From Caldora sp965222765 (lineage in GTDB: Bacteria > Cyanobacteriota > Cyanobacteriia > Cyanobacteriales > Coleofasciculaceae): a stretch of DNA of 64,000 nucleotides. Numbering within the stretch: position 1 is the first letter of the stretch; each line of letters opens with the position of its first letter. The stretch lies in contig CBDCVG010000042.1 of assembly GCA_965222765.1 (NCBI GenBank), positions 1-64,000 on the forward strand, given 5' to 3'. Below are positions 8,447 to 18,700 of the stretch, in pieces. The translations under genes were made by a program, and so were the position numbers. The notes under the pieces are model-generated. The model was not told the DNA's origin and searched no databases. It was given only the letters and a program-made list of their open reading frames with translations.

Positions 8447-9952
8447 ATGAAATCTATCCAACCTTGGCACTGGCGAAAGCTTCCTCTGGCTCAGCTGAGT
8501 GGCTCACAAGTTTTCGAGGCACTATTTCTTAATTACAGAGGCAGAGGTAATATCGGTAATGATGGAGGAAAGCTGTATAAGCAACACCATCAACCTATTG
8601 CTACCCTCCTAGAAAGTCCAGTTACAACATACAGCACTCACTTAGCTCGATATTCAATTTGTGCAGGTTCTCCCCGCTACATTCAGGGTCAACCTCGATT
8701 ATGGACACCGCCTGTAGGAGAAATTCTGCCCTTCCTACGCCATCTGCTCAGCGCTCGAACCCAGTATGAAGCAGAATTGCTCTTACCTCCAGAATTACCC
8801 TTTACCGGTGGCTGGTTAGGATGGCTGGGGTATGATTTGGCATGGGAGATTGAAAAACTTCCTCAAATTAACGCCGATCCTCTCCCTTTTCCCATTGCTT
8901 ATTGGTACGAACCAGAATCCTTTGCTGTACTAGATCATCAACAACAAATTTTGTGGTTGGCGGCTACTGATTATCTTCAACTCGACTCTATGGAAAGTAA
9001 GTTAGAGCAAGCTGAGGGGAAAAAAGAAACCCATAATTTTACCGAAAATTACCAAACTAATCCTGTCACTCCCTTTTTCCAAATGACTCAGGAAGATTAT
9101 CTAGTGGCAGTGCAGCGAGCTCAAAAATATATTCAAGCTGGCGACATTTTTCAGACAAATTTATCCTTGCGGTTTGAAACACATACTCTTGCTGATAGTT
9201 GGTCAATTTATCAAGCTTTACAGCAGATTAATCCTTCCCCTTTTGCTAGTTATTGGCAAACTCCTTGGGGAGCAATCATTAGCTGTTCACCAGAAAGATT
9301 AATTGAGTTATCAGGAAGACAAGTTCAAACTCGACCGATTGCCGGAACCCGAAAACGTGGTGCTACTCCAACTCAGGATGAGGAGTTAGCACAGGAGTTA
9401 ATTGCTAACAGGAAAGAAAAAGCAGAACATATTATGTTAGTTGACTTAGAGCGCAATGATATGGGCAGAGTTTGCGAATGGGGAAGTGTACAAGTTAATG
9501 AACTGCTCAGCATTGAACGCTACAGTCATGTCATGCACCTGGTGAGTAATATTATTGGTACACTACACCCTCATTGTGACGCAGTTGACTTAATTCGAGG
9601 TGTATTTCCTGGGGGAACGATTACAGGTTGTCCTAAAGTTCGCTGTATGGAAATTATTGAAGAACTCGAACCAGTAAGGCGCAACTTATTTTACGGTTCT
9701 TGCGGTTATTTGGATTTACGGGGAAACCTCGATTTAAATATTTTGATTCGTACCCTATTGTATACTGATACGAATGATTTTACACCAGGGGCAATAGTTT
9801 GGGGACAAGTTGGTGCTGGTATTGTTGCGGATAGCGATCCGCACAAGGAATGGTATGAGTCTCTACAAAAAGCACAAGCTCAACTCAAAGCTCTAAATTT
9901 AGCTGGAATATTTCCACAAAGCAGCAACTGTAACTCTTGGGTTTTAAAATAA
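8447..9952 (+). CDS. Anthranilate synthase component I / aminodeoxychorismate synthase component I family
   Basis: The 501-residue chorismate-binding enzyme has the N-terminal TrpE/PabB domain (GWLGWLGYDLAWEIE) and the catalytic domain (YIQAGDIFQTNLSLRF, RPIAGTRKRG, LIANRKEKAEHIMLVDLERN, FPGGTITGCPK). It aminates chorismate using ammonia from a glutamine amidotransferase subunit encoded elsewhere. PIAGT favours anthranilate synthase (TrpE), since classical PabB has Lys at the Ala position, yet the N-terminal half looks PabB-like, so I leave the symbol blank. The ATG at 8447 is preferred to the GTG at 8429. It heads a run of + strand genes. Confidence 0.85.
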   Translation: MKSIQPWHWRKLPLAQLSGSQVFEALFLNYRGRGNIGNDGGKLYKQHHQPIATLLESPVTTYSTHLARYSICAGSPRYIQGQPRLWTPPVGEILPFLRHLLSARTQYEAELLLPPELPFTGGWLGWLGYDLAWEIEKLPQINADPLPFPIAYWYEPESFAVLDHQQQILWLAATDYLQLDSMESKLEQAEGKKETHNFTENYQTNPVTPFFQMTQEDYLVAVQRAQKYIQAGDIFQTNLSLRFETHTLADSWSIYQALQQINPSPFASYWQTPWGAIISCSPERLIELSGRQVQTRPIAGTRKRGATPTQDEELAQELIANRKEKAEHIMLVDLERNDMGRVCEWGSVQVNELLSIERYSHVMHLVSNIIGTLHPHCDAVDLIRGVFPGGTITGCPKVRCMEIIEELEPVRRNLFYGSCGYLDLRGNLDLNILIRTLLYTDTNDFTPGAIVWGQVGAGIVADSDPHKEWYESLQKAQAQLKALNLAGIFPQSSNCNSWVLK

Positions 9953-9983
9953 TTAAGCTTAGTTGCGAATATTTAATCAGTTA

Positions 9984-10580
9984 ATGACCCATTCTACAGA
10001 TATTGCTACCTTAACTCGCTGGATGGCAGCTGACTTCAGCAATCAACAGCAAGCCTTTGACAATCCACCACTCTATGCTCATATCAGAGTTTGTATGCGT
10101 CCCCTATCTCCATCAGTGTTGGATAGTCCGAGTTTGTTTCTTGAACAAGCTTATGACTATATGCTCAATCAACCATATCGATTGCGGGTGTTAAAGTTAG
10201 TGGAGGTAGATGGTAGTCTCAAAATTGAAAACTACAAGGTTAAGGAAGAAGAAGCATTTTATGGTGCTTCCCGTAACCTGGAACGTCTACAATCTTTGAG
10301 AGCTGACCAGTTAGAGAAACTTCCAGGCTGTAATTTTCACGTGGTATGGACGGGTCACAGTTTTAAGGCGGAGGTGGAACCAGGTAAAGCTTGTATGGTT
10401 GTGCGCAAGGATCAGGAAACCTATCTCGAAAGTAATTTTGAAGTGGACGAACATCAATTAATTAGTCTAGATCGAGGACGAGATCCAGAAACCGATGAGT
10501 TAGTTTGGGGTTCCATAGCAGGAGCCTTTCACTTTGTCCGTTGGGCTAGTTTTGCTGATGAAGTTGAAATTAGGTGTTAG
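9984..10580 (+). CDS. cpcT: CpcT/CpeT-type phycobiliprotein chromophore lyase
   Basis: The 198-residue protein shows family features throughout: TLTRWMAADFSNQQQA at the start, YDYMLNQPYRLRVLKL, then GCNFHVVWTGHSFKAEVEPG and the C-terminal VWGSIAGAFHFVR. CpcT attaches phycocyanobilin to Cys-153 of the phycocyanin beta subunit during phycobilisome assembly; CpeT homologues serve phycoerythrin, and the sequence alone does not separate them. It begins about 30 bases after the chorismate enzyme, in the same direction. Confidence 0.85.
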   Translation: MTHSTDIATLTRWMAADFSNQQQAFDNPPLYAHIRVCMRPLSPSVLDSPSLFLEQAYDYMLNQPYRLRVLKLVEVDGSLKIENYKVKEEEAFYGASRNLERLQSLRADQLEKLPGCNFHVVWTGHSFKAEVEPGKACMVVRKDQETYLESNFEVDEHQLISLDRGRDPETDELVWGSIAGAFHFVRWASFADEVEIRC

Positions 10581-10617
10581 GTGTTAGGTTAAGTTGGGGA
10601 ATTAGGAATTGGGGATA

Positions 10618-12027
10618 ATGACTGAATCAAAACAGCCACAAATGCGCACGGAAACTGATAGTATGGGTTCAATTGAAGTCCCTACTAATCGTTATTGGGG
10701 AGCGCAAACACAGCGATCGCTAATTTATTTTGCTATTGGAGATGATTTGATCCCACCGGAAGTAATTAAAGGAATGGGGATTCTTAAGCAAGCCGCAGCT
10801 CAAACTAATTATGATTTGGGTGAGTTGCCAGAAGCAAAAGCTCAGTTGATTGTACAGGCAGCTGAAGAAGTTATTGAAGGGAAGCTGGATGATAATTTTC
10901 CCCTCCGTGTCTGGATGACAGGTAGCGGTACTCAATGCAATATGAATGTGAATGAGGTGATTGCTAACCGGGGGATTGAAATTGCTGGGGGGGTTATGGG
11001 TAGCAAGGAACCGATCCACCCCAATGACCACGTTAATATGTCCCAGTCTTCCAATGATACTTTCCCGACAGCAATGCACATTGCTTCAGCTGTAGCAATT
11101 AACGAAAGATTGATTCCCAAAGTCAAGAAGATGCGGGATGCTCTTGAGCAGAAAGCTAAGGCATGGGCAGATATTGCTAAAATTGGGCGTACTCACCTTC
11201 AAGATGCAGTTCCCCTTACCCTTGGTCAAGAATTTTCTGGATATGTTGCTCAGCTGGATGATAATTTAGAGCGGATTGCGGCTATTCTCCCCAGCTTATA
11301 CGAATTAGCAATTGGCGGTACTGCGGTTGGTACAGGATTGAATGCACCCAAGGGGTTTGCTGAAGGTGCTGCTAAGTACATCAGTGAGATTACAGGTTTA
11401 CCCTTTGTACCTGCACCTAATAAGTTTGCTGCGATCGCAGCTCATGATGGCATAGTAATGGCTAGTGGTGCACTTAAAACTCTGGCTTGTTCCTTGCTGA
11501 AGATTGCTAATGATATTCGCTTCCTCGGATGTGGTCCCCGTTGTGGTTTTGGGGAACTCATTTTACCATCAAACGAGCCTGGTTCCTCCATTATGCCCGG
11601 TAAAGTCAATCCCACCCAATGCGAAGCGATGACGATGGTAGCTACTCAAGTGATGGGGTATGATACTGCGATCGCTTTTGCTGGTTCTCAGGGTCACTTT
11701 GAGCTTAATGTATTTAAGCCGATGATGGTTTTCAATTTGCTCCAATCTATCAATTTACTGGCTGACAGTTGCAATAACTTTACCGACTTCCTGCTAGAGG
11801 GTTTAGAACCCAACCGGAAGAAAATCAACTACTTCCTTCAGCAGTCGTTGATGCTGGTTACTGCCTTAAGTCCGAAGATTGGTTACGATAAAGCTGCTGA
11901 GGTGGCTCACTTTGCTATGGAAAAAGACCTGACTCTAAAAGATGCTTGCCTACAGTTAGAGTACATCTCAGAAGAGGAATTTGAGCAGATTGTTGACCCC
12001 CAGAATATGGCTCATCCTTTTGGGTAG
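10618..12027 (+). CDS. fumC: Class II fumarate hydratase
   Basis: At 469 residues it has the normal length of tetrameric iron-independent fumarases. Diagnostic blocks are MTGSGTQCNMNVNEVIANR, HPNDHVNMSQSSNDTFPTA, KIGRTHLQDAVPLTLGQE and the signature loop GSSIMPGKVNPTQCE. It interconverts fumarate and malate in the cytoplasm and, in cyanobacteria, also recycles fumarate from purine and arginine synthesis. The ATG at 10618 follows a short region of TTAGGTG repeats. Confidence 0.95.
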   Translation: MTESKQPQMRTETDSMGSIEVPTNRYWGAQTQRSLIYFAIGDDLIPPEVIKGMGILKQAAAQTNYDLGELPEAKAQLIVQAAEEVIEGKLDDNFPLRVWMTGSGTQCNMNVNEVIANRGIEIAGGVMGSKEPIHPNDHVNMSQSSNDTFPTAMHIASAVAINERLIPKVKKMRDALEQKAKAWADIAKIGRTHLQDAVPLTLGQEFSGYVAQLDDNLERIAAILPSLYELAIGGTAVGTGLNAPKGFAEGAAKYISEITGLPFVPAPNKFAAIAAHDGIVMASGALKTLACSLLKIANDIRFLGCGPRCGFGELILPSNEPGSSIMPGKVNPTQCEAMTMVATQVMGYDTAIAFAGSQGHFELNVFKPMMVFNLLQSINLLADSCNNFTDFLLEGLEPNRKKINYFLQQSLMLVTALSPKIGYDKAAEVAHFAMEKDLTLKDACLQLEYISEEEFEQIVDPQNMAHPFG

Positions 12028-12165
12028 TGGCACGGCAAGCTTAAAATTGTGGGTAAATGGGTTTGCTTATATATTTAATAACATGGTCGTTTCAATGCAC
12101 GACAGTTTGTGTCTAATTCAAGATTTGCATCAATGAAGTTTGCACCAGTTGAGAGGAAAAGCATC

Positions 12166-12369
12166 ATGATTTGGGTAAACGAACAAATTGATCCCTCTGG
12201 TCTTCTCTATGCTTGTATTGCCTGTTGTGACGAGCATATGGCTAAGGACTGTCACAAATCTTTTGAGCAAAATTTGACCAATGTGCAAAAGTCATCTGGT
12301 TGGGTAGCACGTTTAAGAACCGTTAGTTCCTGGGATGAAGTACCAGTTAATTCTTTAAAGCTAAACTAA
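12166..12369 (+). CDS. Small conserved-type hypothetical protein
   Basis: The 67-residue ORF starts MIWVNEQIDPSGLLYACIAC and ends with VARLRTVSSWDEVPVNSLKL; it holds four Cys (ACIACC and KDC). The ATG has GAGAGG at the right distance. I do not recognise a named family. It sits between fumC and the phosphatase gene on the same strand. Confidence 0.5.
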   Translation: MIWVNEQIDPSGLLYACIACCDEHMAKDCHKSFEQNLTNVQKSSGWVARLRTVSSWDEVPVNSLKLN

Positions 12370-12480
12370 TCGTAATTGCTTGCCCCGCCTTTCATACCCA
12401 TGTAAAAGATGACGGGGTTTTATCTGCGGATATAATCAACTCTAAACATCTCACCTACTTGGTAACGGAGGATTAAAAGT

Positions 12481-13830
12481 TTGGCTACTCGTGTCATTAT
12501 TGTGCGTCATGGTCAGAGTGTCTACAACACCCAGCAAATAATTCAAGGGCGCTGTGATGAATCAGTTCTGACGGAAACAGGTTTTGCTGATGCCCACAAA
12601 GTCGGGGCTGCTTTGAGTAAGCTCAACTTTGATGCTGTCTACAGCTCTTCTCTCCAGCGAGCGAAGCAAACAGCTGAGACTATTCTCCCCTATTTGCCCG
12701 GTTCTTTAGAGTTGCAGCCAATGGACAATCTCATGGAAATTGATTTACCCCTTTGGGAGAAGCTGCATAAATCGGATGTGGTGGAAAAATTTCCAGAGGA
12801 CTATCGCTGCTGGAAAGAGCGCCCCCATGAGTTTTGTATGGTTATCCCTACAGAAGATGGTTCCAGGGAACATTTCCCTGTATTGGCGCTCCACCAACAA
12901 GCCCAACAGTTTTGGCAAGAAATTCTCCCTCGCCATCAGGGAAAGACGATTTTAATTGTTGCCCACAATGGCATCAATCGTTGCTTGATTAGTACTGCGA
13001 TTGGCATTCCCCCAGCTCGTTACCATTCCATCCGACAATCTAACTGTTGCATCAATGTCTTGAATTTTACTGGCGGCTGGGGTGAAAAAGTGCAGTTAGA
13101 GTCTCTCAATCAAACATCTCACTTAGGAAATGCCTTACCGACATTGCGAGAAAGACAAAAAGGGTTACGCTTGTTGTTAGTGCGCCACGGAGAAACAGAG
13201 TGGAATCGTGCTTCCCGCTTTCAAGGACAAATTGATATCCCTCTTAATGACAATGGACGTAAACAAGGGGAAAAGGCGGCAGAGTTTCTCAAACAAGTAC
13301 CGATAGATTTCGCTGTTAGTAGTCCAATGCTGCGCCCCAAGGAAACAGCTGAAATTATTCTTCAGCCTCACTCTCAGGTTACTTTGGAATTCCTAGATGA
13401 CTTCAGAGAAATTAGTCATGGACTTTGGGAAGGGAAATTAGAGGCAGAAATTAAGGATGAGTATGCAGATTTGCTGCGTCGGTGGCAAGAAGCACCAGAA
13501 ACAGTACAGATGCCGGAAGGGGAAAATTTACAGCAGGTGTTGGAGCGAGCAGTTGCCTGTTGGGATGAGATGGTTAAATCAGTAGCAGACTCCCCAACCG
13601 AACTGAAAACTGGCATCATTGTGGCTCACGATGCGATTAATAAGGTAATTCTCTGCTACATTCTCGGTTTAGGCACAGAATCATTCTGGAGTATTAAGCA
13701 GGGCAATGGAGCTGTTAGTGTGATTGATTATCCCAAAGGTGGGGAAAAAGCACCAGTATTGCAGGCTATGAATATCACTACCCACTTATCTGGAGGAGTG
13801 TTAGATCAAACAGCAGCTGGTGCTTTGTAA
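12481..13830 (+). CDS. Two-domain histidine phosphatase (phosphoglycerate mutase-like)
   Basis: The 449-residue protein contains two complete histidine-phosphatase domains in tandem. Domain one (about residues 3-205) has VRHGQSVYN and VAHNGIN; domain two (about 228-430) has VRHGETEWN and VAHDAIN, so both catalytic His pairs are present. The double form is common in cyanobacteria and is annotated as phosphoglycerate mutase or phosphatase; substrate is not predictable. The start is TTG at 12481, chosen because GGAGG is positioned 7 bases upstream and VIIVRHG follows at once. Confidence 0.85.
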   Translation: MATRVIIVRHGQSVYNTQQIIQGRCDESVLTETGFADAHKVGAALSKLNFDAVYSSSLQRAKQTAETILPYLPGSLELQPMDNLMEIDLPLWEKLHKSDVVEKFPEDYRCWKERPHEFCMVIPTEDGSREHFPVLALHQQAQQFWQEILPRHQGKTILIVAHNGINRCLISTAIGIPPARYHSIRQSNCCINVLNFTGGWGEKVQLESLNQTSHLGNALPTLRERQKGLRLLLVRHGETEWNRASRFQGQIDIPLNDNGRKQGEKAAEFLKQVPIDFAVSSPMLRPKETAEIILQPHSQVTLEFLDDFREISHGLWEGKLEAEIKDEYADLLRRWQEAPETVQMPEGENLQQVLERAVACWDEMVKSVADSPTELKTGIIVAHDAINKVILCYILGLGTESFWSIKQGNGAVSVIDYPKGGEKAPVLQAMNITTHLSGGVLDQTAAGAL

Positions 13831-14007
13831 TACCAACTTACATTTTCCATCAAGTGCGATCGCAACTGTTTGAGATTTTTCACCATGCCTGTCGGGGCGC
13901 ACCGACGTCATTGGTGTCAACTTAAAGTGAAACCCTTGCCCCACCGGTCGTTTAAACGACCGGCTAATAGCTCAAGTCATCTAAAGATGACTCAATTTTC
14001 CCAAAAA

Positions 14008-14107
14008 TCTAGGATTTATGCACCGTAAGGGAATTATGTCATCCTGAGCGATAGTGAAGGATCTCCAAACGGCCTAGATGCTTCACTATCACCTATCTCT
14101 AGCTTAG
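14008..14107. repeat. Palindromic MITE, degenerate copy 3
   Basis: CTAGGATTTATGCACCG followed by GTCATCCTGAGCGATAGTGA matches one arm of the elements at 924 and 2383; the other arm (TGCTTCACTATCACC) is shortened and diverged. Terminal symmetry is largely lost. Confidence 0.5.
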
Positions 14108-14143
14108 GGCTTGCTGAATAAGTCGTAACTTTCGGGTTTGAAT

Positions 14144-14193
14144 AGGTGTTAGGTGGTAGGTGGTAGGTGAGGTTGGAGGTGTTAGGTGTTAGG
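14144..14193. repeat. Heptamer tandem repeat (AGGTGTT/AGGTGGT)
   Basis: Consecutive 7-base units AGGTGTT, AGGTGGT, AGGTGGT and AGGTGAG are followed by further AGGTGTT units. A similar TTAGGTG run precedes fumC at about 10572-10590. Confidence 0.6.
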
Positions 14194-14348
14194 AAATTCA
14201 ATCAAATGGGCTCAAAAACCTTGCATAATGGAAAAAATCTGGGAGCTAATCGAGGGGTAATTCCTACCCTTTTTTTCGCTTACAGGAGAACAAGCAAAGC
14301 CCACTTCTTTTAAGGGTGGGATGTAGCGTATGCACTTTGTAAGTGCCG

Positions 14349-14560
14349 TCAGTCTTTTCCTTGAGCCTCAATGTACTTCTGAATAGTTGAGCTAGCAACA
14401 TTGCCTGCTGTTGAGACAAAATAAGCTCTCGTCCACATACTTGGAAGCTTCATTAATTCAGGAAACTCTTTTCTCAGGAATCTAGCAGTGCGTCCCTTGA
14501 TGCGGTGCATTAACTTTGATGGGGCTATGTCAGGAGGACTATATGTTTATGGACTTAGTA
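14349..14560 (-). pseudogene. tnpA: IS200-type Y1 transposase TnpA, C-terminal fragment
   Basis: The minus strand reads SPPDIAPSKLMHRIKGRTAR, then FLRKEFPELMKLPSMWTRAY and FVSTAGNVASSTIQKYI, ending AQGKD-stop. This is the C-terminal half of the HUH/Y1 TnpA, including the catalytic Tyr helix region around SSTIQKYI. The N-terminal half with the HUH motif is missing; its place is taken by the start of tnpB. It cannot be active. Confidence 0.75.
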
Positions 14561-14571
14561 TAATAGACATT

Positions 14572-15697
14572 ATGAAAACTCTGAAGTTTAAGCTCTACAG
14601 TCATAAGCGCAATCGTTATCTCAAGCAAACCATCAACGCTGCTGGTGTGATATATAACCATTGCATTGCTCTCCATCGTCGGTACTATCGTTGGTGGGGC
14701 AAACACTTAAACTGCGCCAAGCTTCAGAAACATATAGCCAAGTTAAGGAAACGAAATTCCTTTTGGCAGTTAGTGGGTTCTCAAGCTGTTCAAGATATTT
14801 GCCAACGAATTGATAAAGCTTATCAACTTTTTTTTAAGCATCACAAGAAGGGGGTAAGACCGCCAGGATTCAAAAAGGTCAAAAAGTACAAATCATTCAC
14901 GCTCAAGCAAGCCGGATACAAGTTTTTAGGAGGGAATCGAGTCAAGATAGGAAGTCGGGTTTATCAATACTGGAACTCTAGGGAGATAGAGGGAACTCTC
15001 AAGACGCTAACCATCAAGCGCACAGCGCTAGGTGAGTTGTTCATGGTCATCGTTGTTGACGGATATCCAACACCAAAAGTCAAATTCGAGACTAGTAAAA
15101 TAGCTGGAGAGAGACTTTGGCTTGAAGACGTTTCTCACCTGTTCTGAGGGGTTTAGTATTAAGTCGCCATTATTCCTAAAATCATCCCTTAACACTCTTC
15201 GGAAAGCGTCTAAGCAACATTCTAGAAAGCAGAAGGGGTCAACTAACCGAGAACAAGCGAGAAAGCAGTTAGTTCGTTGTCATGAAGCTATTAGCAATCG
15301 TAGGCGTGACTGGTTTTGGAAACTTGCTCACAAGTTGACTAACCAGTTCGATGTGTTATGCTTTGAAACTCTAAACCTGAAGGGAATGCAGCGCCTCTGG
15401 GGTCGAAAAGTTAATGACTTGGCGCTAGCTGACTTTTTGGCGATTCTGGAATGGGTAGCCAAAAAGAAGGGGAAGCTGATTGTTTATGTAGATCGCTGGT
15501 ATCCATCCAGTAAGACTTGTTCGTGCTGCGGTCATGTCTTGGACGAACTAGATTTATCGGTTAGGCGCTGGCGTTGTCCGTCGTGCAATTCGGTAAACGA
15601 CCGAGATGAAAACGCAGCAATAAATATAAAAAGGGTTGGGAGTTCAACCCTAGGCGTAGGAGATGTCAGACAGCCTCAGGTTGCAATCTCTGTCTGA
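14572..15697 (+). pseudogene. tnpB: TnpB RNA-guided nuclease of IS200/IS605, single-base frameshift
   Basis: From ATG at 14572 the N-terminal helical part runs to KIAG, then one extra base near 15110-15120 (in a GAGAGAGA run) breaks the frame at RuvC motif I. The next frame continues DFGLKTFLTC, then FETLNLKGMQ (RuvC II Glu), the zinc ribbon CSCCG..CPSC and the RuvC III block DRDENAAINI. All catalytic acids are therefore present if the extra base is ignored. TnpB uses an RNA from the element's right end to cut DNA. The total is about 375 codons, normal for the family. Confidence 0.8.
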
Positions 15698-15740
15698 TGC
15701 CTGAATCCCACGCGCTTCTAGCCGTGGGAGTGGCTCAACC

Positions 15741-18700
15741 TCAGTAGGCTTTTGAGCTGCTTGTCACCCTGTCAGTGTTTTCAGTTTTGTCCCAAACCAA
15801 CTTTTGACAGGTTTTGTGAGCCTCTTTAGCCACCTTAATCATTTCACCATCCTCGCCCAGTAAAGTTTCCGGAGCAACTAAGATGGGATGGGCAACTAAC
15901 CGATTGCACGCCACATCGAGCCAATCCTCCCAATTGCCACCGCGCCACAACCGCGCTGTATTGTTATCACTACCACTGATAATATATTTCCCCTTGGGGC
16001 TGAAGGCTACTGAGGTAACCTTACTCTTCCGCCCAGTGAAAATTTTCGTGATAGGGTTGCCCTGGATATCCCAGAGTCTTACTGTGTTGTCATGACTACC
16101 ACTGACAATATATTGGCCATCAGGACTAAAGGCTACTGAGGCGACAGGATCTTCATGTCCAGTGAAAATTTTCGTGATAGAGTTGCTCTCGATATCCCAG
16201 AGTCTTACTGTATTGTCATAACTGCCACTGACAATATATTTGCCATTCGGGCTGAAGGCTACTGAACTGACGGCAAGTTTATGCCCAGTGAAGGGTTCTC
16301 CAATGAGGTTGCCCTCGATATCCCACAATCGGAGTTCAGAACTACCACTGACAATATATTGACCATCAGGGCTAAAGGCGACTGAGTTAACAGCTCCCTC
16401 ATGCCCAGTAAATGGTTTTCCTATAGGATTGCCTTTGATATCCCACAACCGTACTATGTTGTAACTATTGTCAGTAACAAGCGAGCCACTACCACTAACG
16501 ATATATTTGCCATCGGAGCTAAAGGCTACTGAGTTGACAGCACTCTTATGCCCAGTGAAGGGTTTGCCAATAGGATTGCCTTTGATATCCCACAGTCGTA
16601 CTGTGTTGTCACCATCGTCAGTAGCAGGCGAGCCACTACCACTGACAATATATTTACCGTTGGGGCTGAAGGCTACTGAGTTAACCGCATCCTCATGCCC
16701 AGTGAAAGGTTTCCCAATAGAGTTGCCCTTGGTATCCCACAATCTTACTGTGTTGTCCTCACTACCACTGACAATATATTTACCATCAGGGCTGAAGGCT
16801 ACTGACTTAACAGCTTTCTCATGTCCAGTGAAGGGTTTCCCGATGAAGTTACCCTCAAAATCCCACAACCGCACTGTGTCGTAATGACTACCAACAGTAA
16901 CGATAGTTTTCCCATCTGAGCTGATAGCTACTGAAGTGATATAGTAAATTCCTTTCAACGGTTCCCCAATGGGGTTACCCTTGATATCCCACAATCTTAC
17001 TGTATTGTCATTACTACCACTGACAATATATTGGCCATCAGGGCTAAAGGCTACTGAGTTAACAGCTCCCTCATGCCCAATAAAGGGTTTTCCTATGGGG
17101 TTGCCCTTGATATCCCACAATCTTACTGTATAGTCATAACTACCACTGATAATATATTGGCCATCAGGGCTGAAGGCTACTGAATTAACCATCTCCTCAT
17201 GCCCAGTGAAAGGATTCCCCATGGGGTTGCCCTTGATATCCCACAATCTTACTGTATTGTCCCCACTACCACTGACAATATATTGGCCATCAGGGCTAAA
17301 GGCTACTGAATTAACCCTCTCTTCATGTCCAATAAAGGGTTTTCCTATGGGATTGCCCTTGATATCCCAAAGCCTTACTGTATTGTCATCACTACCACTG
17401 ACAATATATTGGCCATCAGGGCTAAAGGCTACTGACTTAACAGCTTTCTCATGCCCAGTAAAGGGTTTTCCTATGGGATTGCCCTTGATATCCCAAAGCC
17501 TTACTGTGTTGTCAGAACTACCACCAACGATATATTGACCATCAGGGCTAAAGGCGACTGAGTTAACTTTATCCTCACCCTCAGTAAAGGGTTTTCCTAT
17601 GGGATTACCCTTAATATCCCACAACCGCACAGCAGCATCATAGGAGCTAGCAGTAACGACATATTTGCCATCGGGACTAATAGCCACTGAGTTGAACCAA
17701 TCTTCAAGCCCTGGGAAAGGATAGCGCTCTCGGGCTACTCCTATCGCCTCATATAGGCTAGATTGAATTTGGGGAAGAACCTGCTTTAATTTGTCTTGGC
17801 TCTCACCTGTAATTTTAATAGCGAGAACAAGTTGTTCTACAGGCTTTGCAGGTAACAAAATTTTCACCGTAGCCGCATTTTCTCCTAGCGTTGCAAGTGT
17901 GGTTTGCCTTTTAGCTTTTTGCCAGAGAACTGTAGAGCCAATAGCTGCTGCCGTCATTATCCCCACCACAGCAGCAATTCCCCATGTTAACAGCAGCCGA
18001 TTTTTACGCTCATGCCGGCCACTTTTCGCAATAAACGCCTTCTGTAACTCCGTCGCGGTTGGCTGTTTCTGTTGCTCTTGAGTCTCTTTTAACCAAACCT
18101 CAGCAACTGCCAATTCACTCCCCCGCAATAACAAATCAGCACTCTTCCCTTTCTCTTGCCATTCAATTCCCCTCTGGGACCATTTTGTATGATTGCGTAA
18201 ATGTTCCCTATCTGTATCGAGGGTTCTCACTAATTGGTTGAAATTGGCATTAAAATCCTGCTGATTCTGATTAAAATCAATCCACTGCACCTTGGCTAAC
18301 TCTGGATGCAAGTCACTGGGATTCACCTGCCGATGCAGCACCGTCACAAAACGCTTATTCAAACCCGCTGCGTACTCTACCTCGTCGGTACAATAAGGGG
18401 AATTCACCGAACGAGGTGAGAGGATAAACAAGAAGTTATCACAAGCTTTAATTCCCCCATTAATCTCCTGGGCAAAATCTGCTCCCGATGCAATACTTTC
18501 TTGGTCAAACCAAGTCGTTTTACCCTGAAGTTGCAGTTGCTCATTCAGCTTACGGGCAAAATCAGAATCGGCACGGGAATAGGAAATAAATACATCTAAT
18601 GATGTGGCAGGGGGTTGCCGTAAACTTTCCGCAATAAATTCTTCAAGTAACGGTATCGGCGGATGTAGCGTTCTCTTGTTCGCCACTTTCAACCAAGTTT

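Larger units (their letters stand above)
13831..14295. other. Non-coding repeat-rich spacer
   Basis: No gene is seen. The spacer holds a perfect 20-bp palindrome at 13944-13963 (CCGGTCGTTTAAACGACCGG), a second hairpin at 13975-13992 (AGTCATCT AA AGATGACT), a degenerate MITE copy, a GGGCTTGCTGAATAAGTC motif at about 14108 like those found at insertion-sequence ends, and heptamer repeats. Confidence 0.6.
14295..15735. mobile_element. IS200/IS605-family element, damaged
   Basis: Divergent tnpA (minus) and tnpB (plus) are enclosed by subterminal hairpins: CCCAC/GTGGG-type near 14300-14320 on the left and CCCACG/CGTGGG at 15707-15728 on the right. IS605-type elements transpose as single strands with such hairpins and no terminal inverted repeats. 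tnpA is truncated and tnpB frameshifted, so the copy is probably immobile on its own. Exact ends are estimated from hairpin positions. Confidence 0.75.

Noticed and set aside
8429..9952. Calling the chorismate enzyme pabB or trpE outright
   Set aside because: PIAGT supports TrpE while the N-terminal half resembles PabB; the sequence alone does not decide.
12380..12422. CCCCG...CGGGG pair before a T-run after the small ORF
   Set aside because: The stem is only five bases with a long loop, too weak to call a terminator.
16468..17538. Plus-strand ORFs with repeated SLPLTIYLPSGLKATELTA-type peptides
   Set aside because: They are the antisense of the WD40 repeats; their regularity comes from the real gene.
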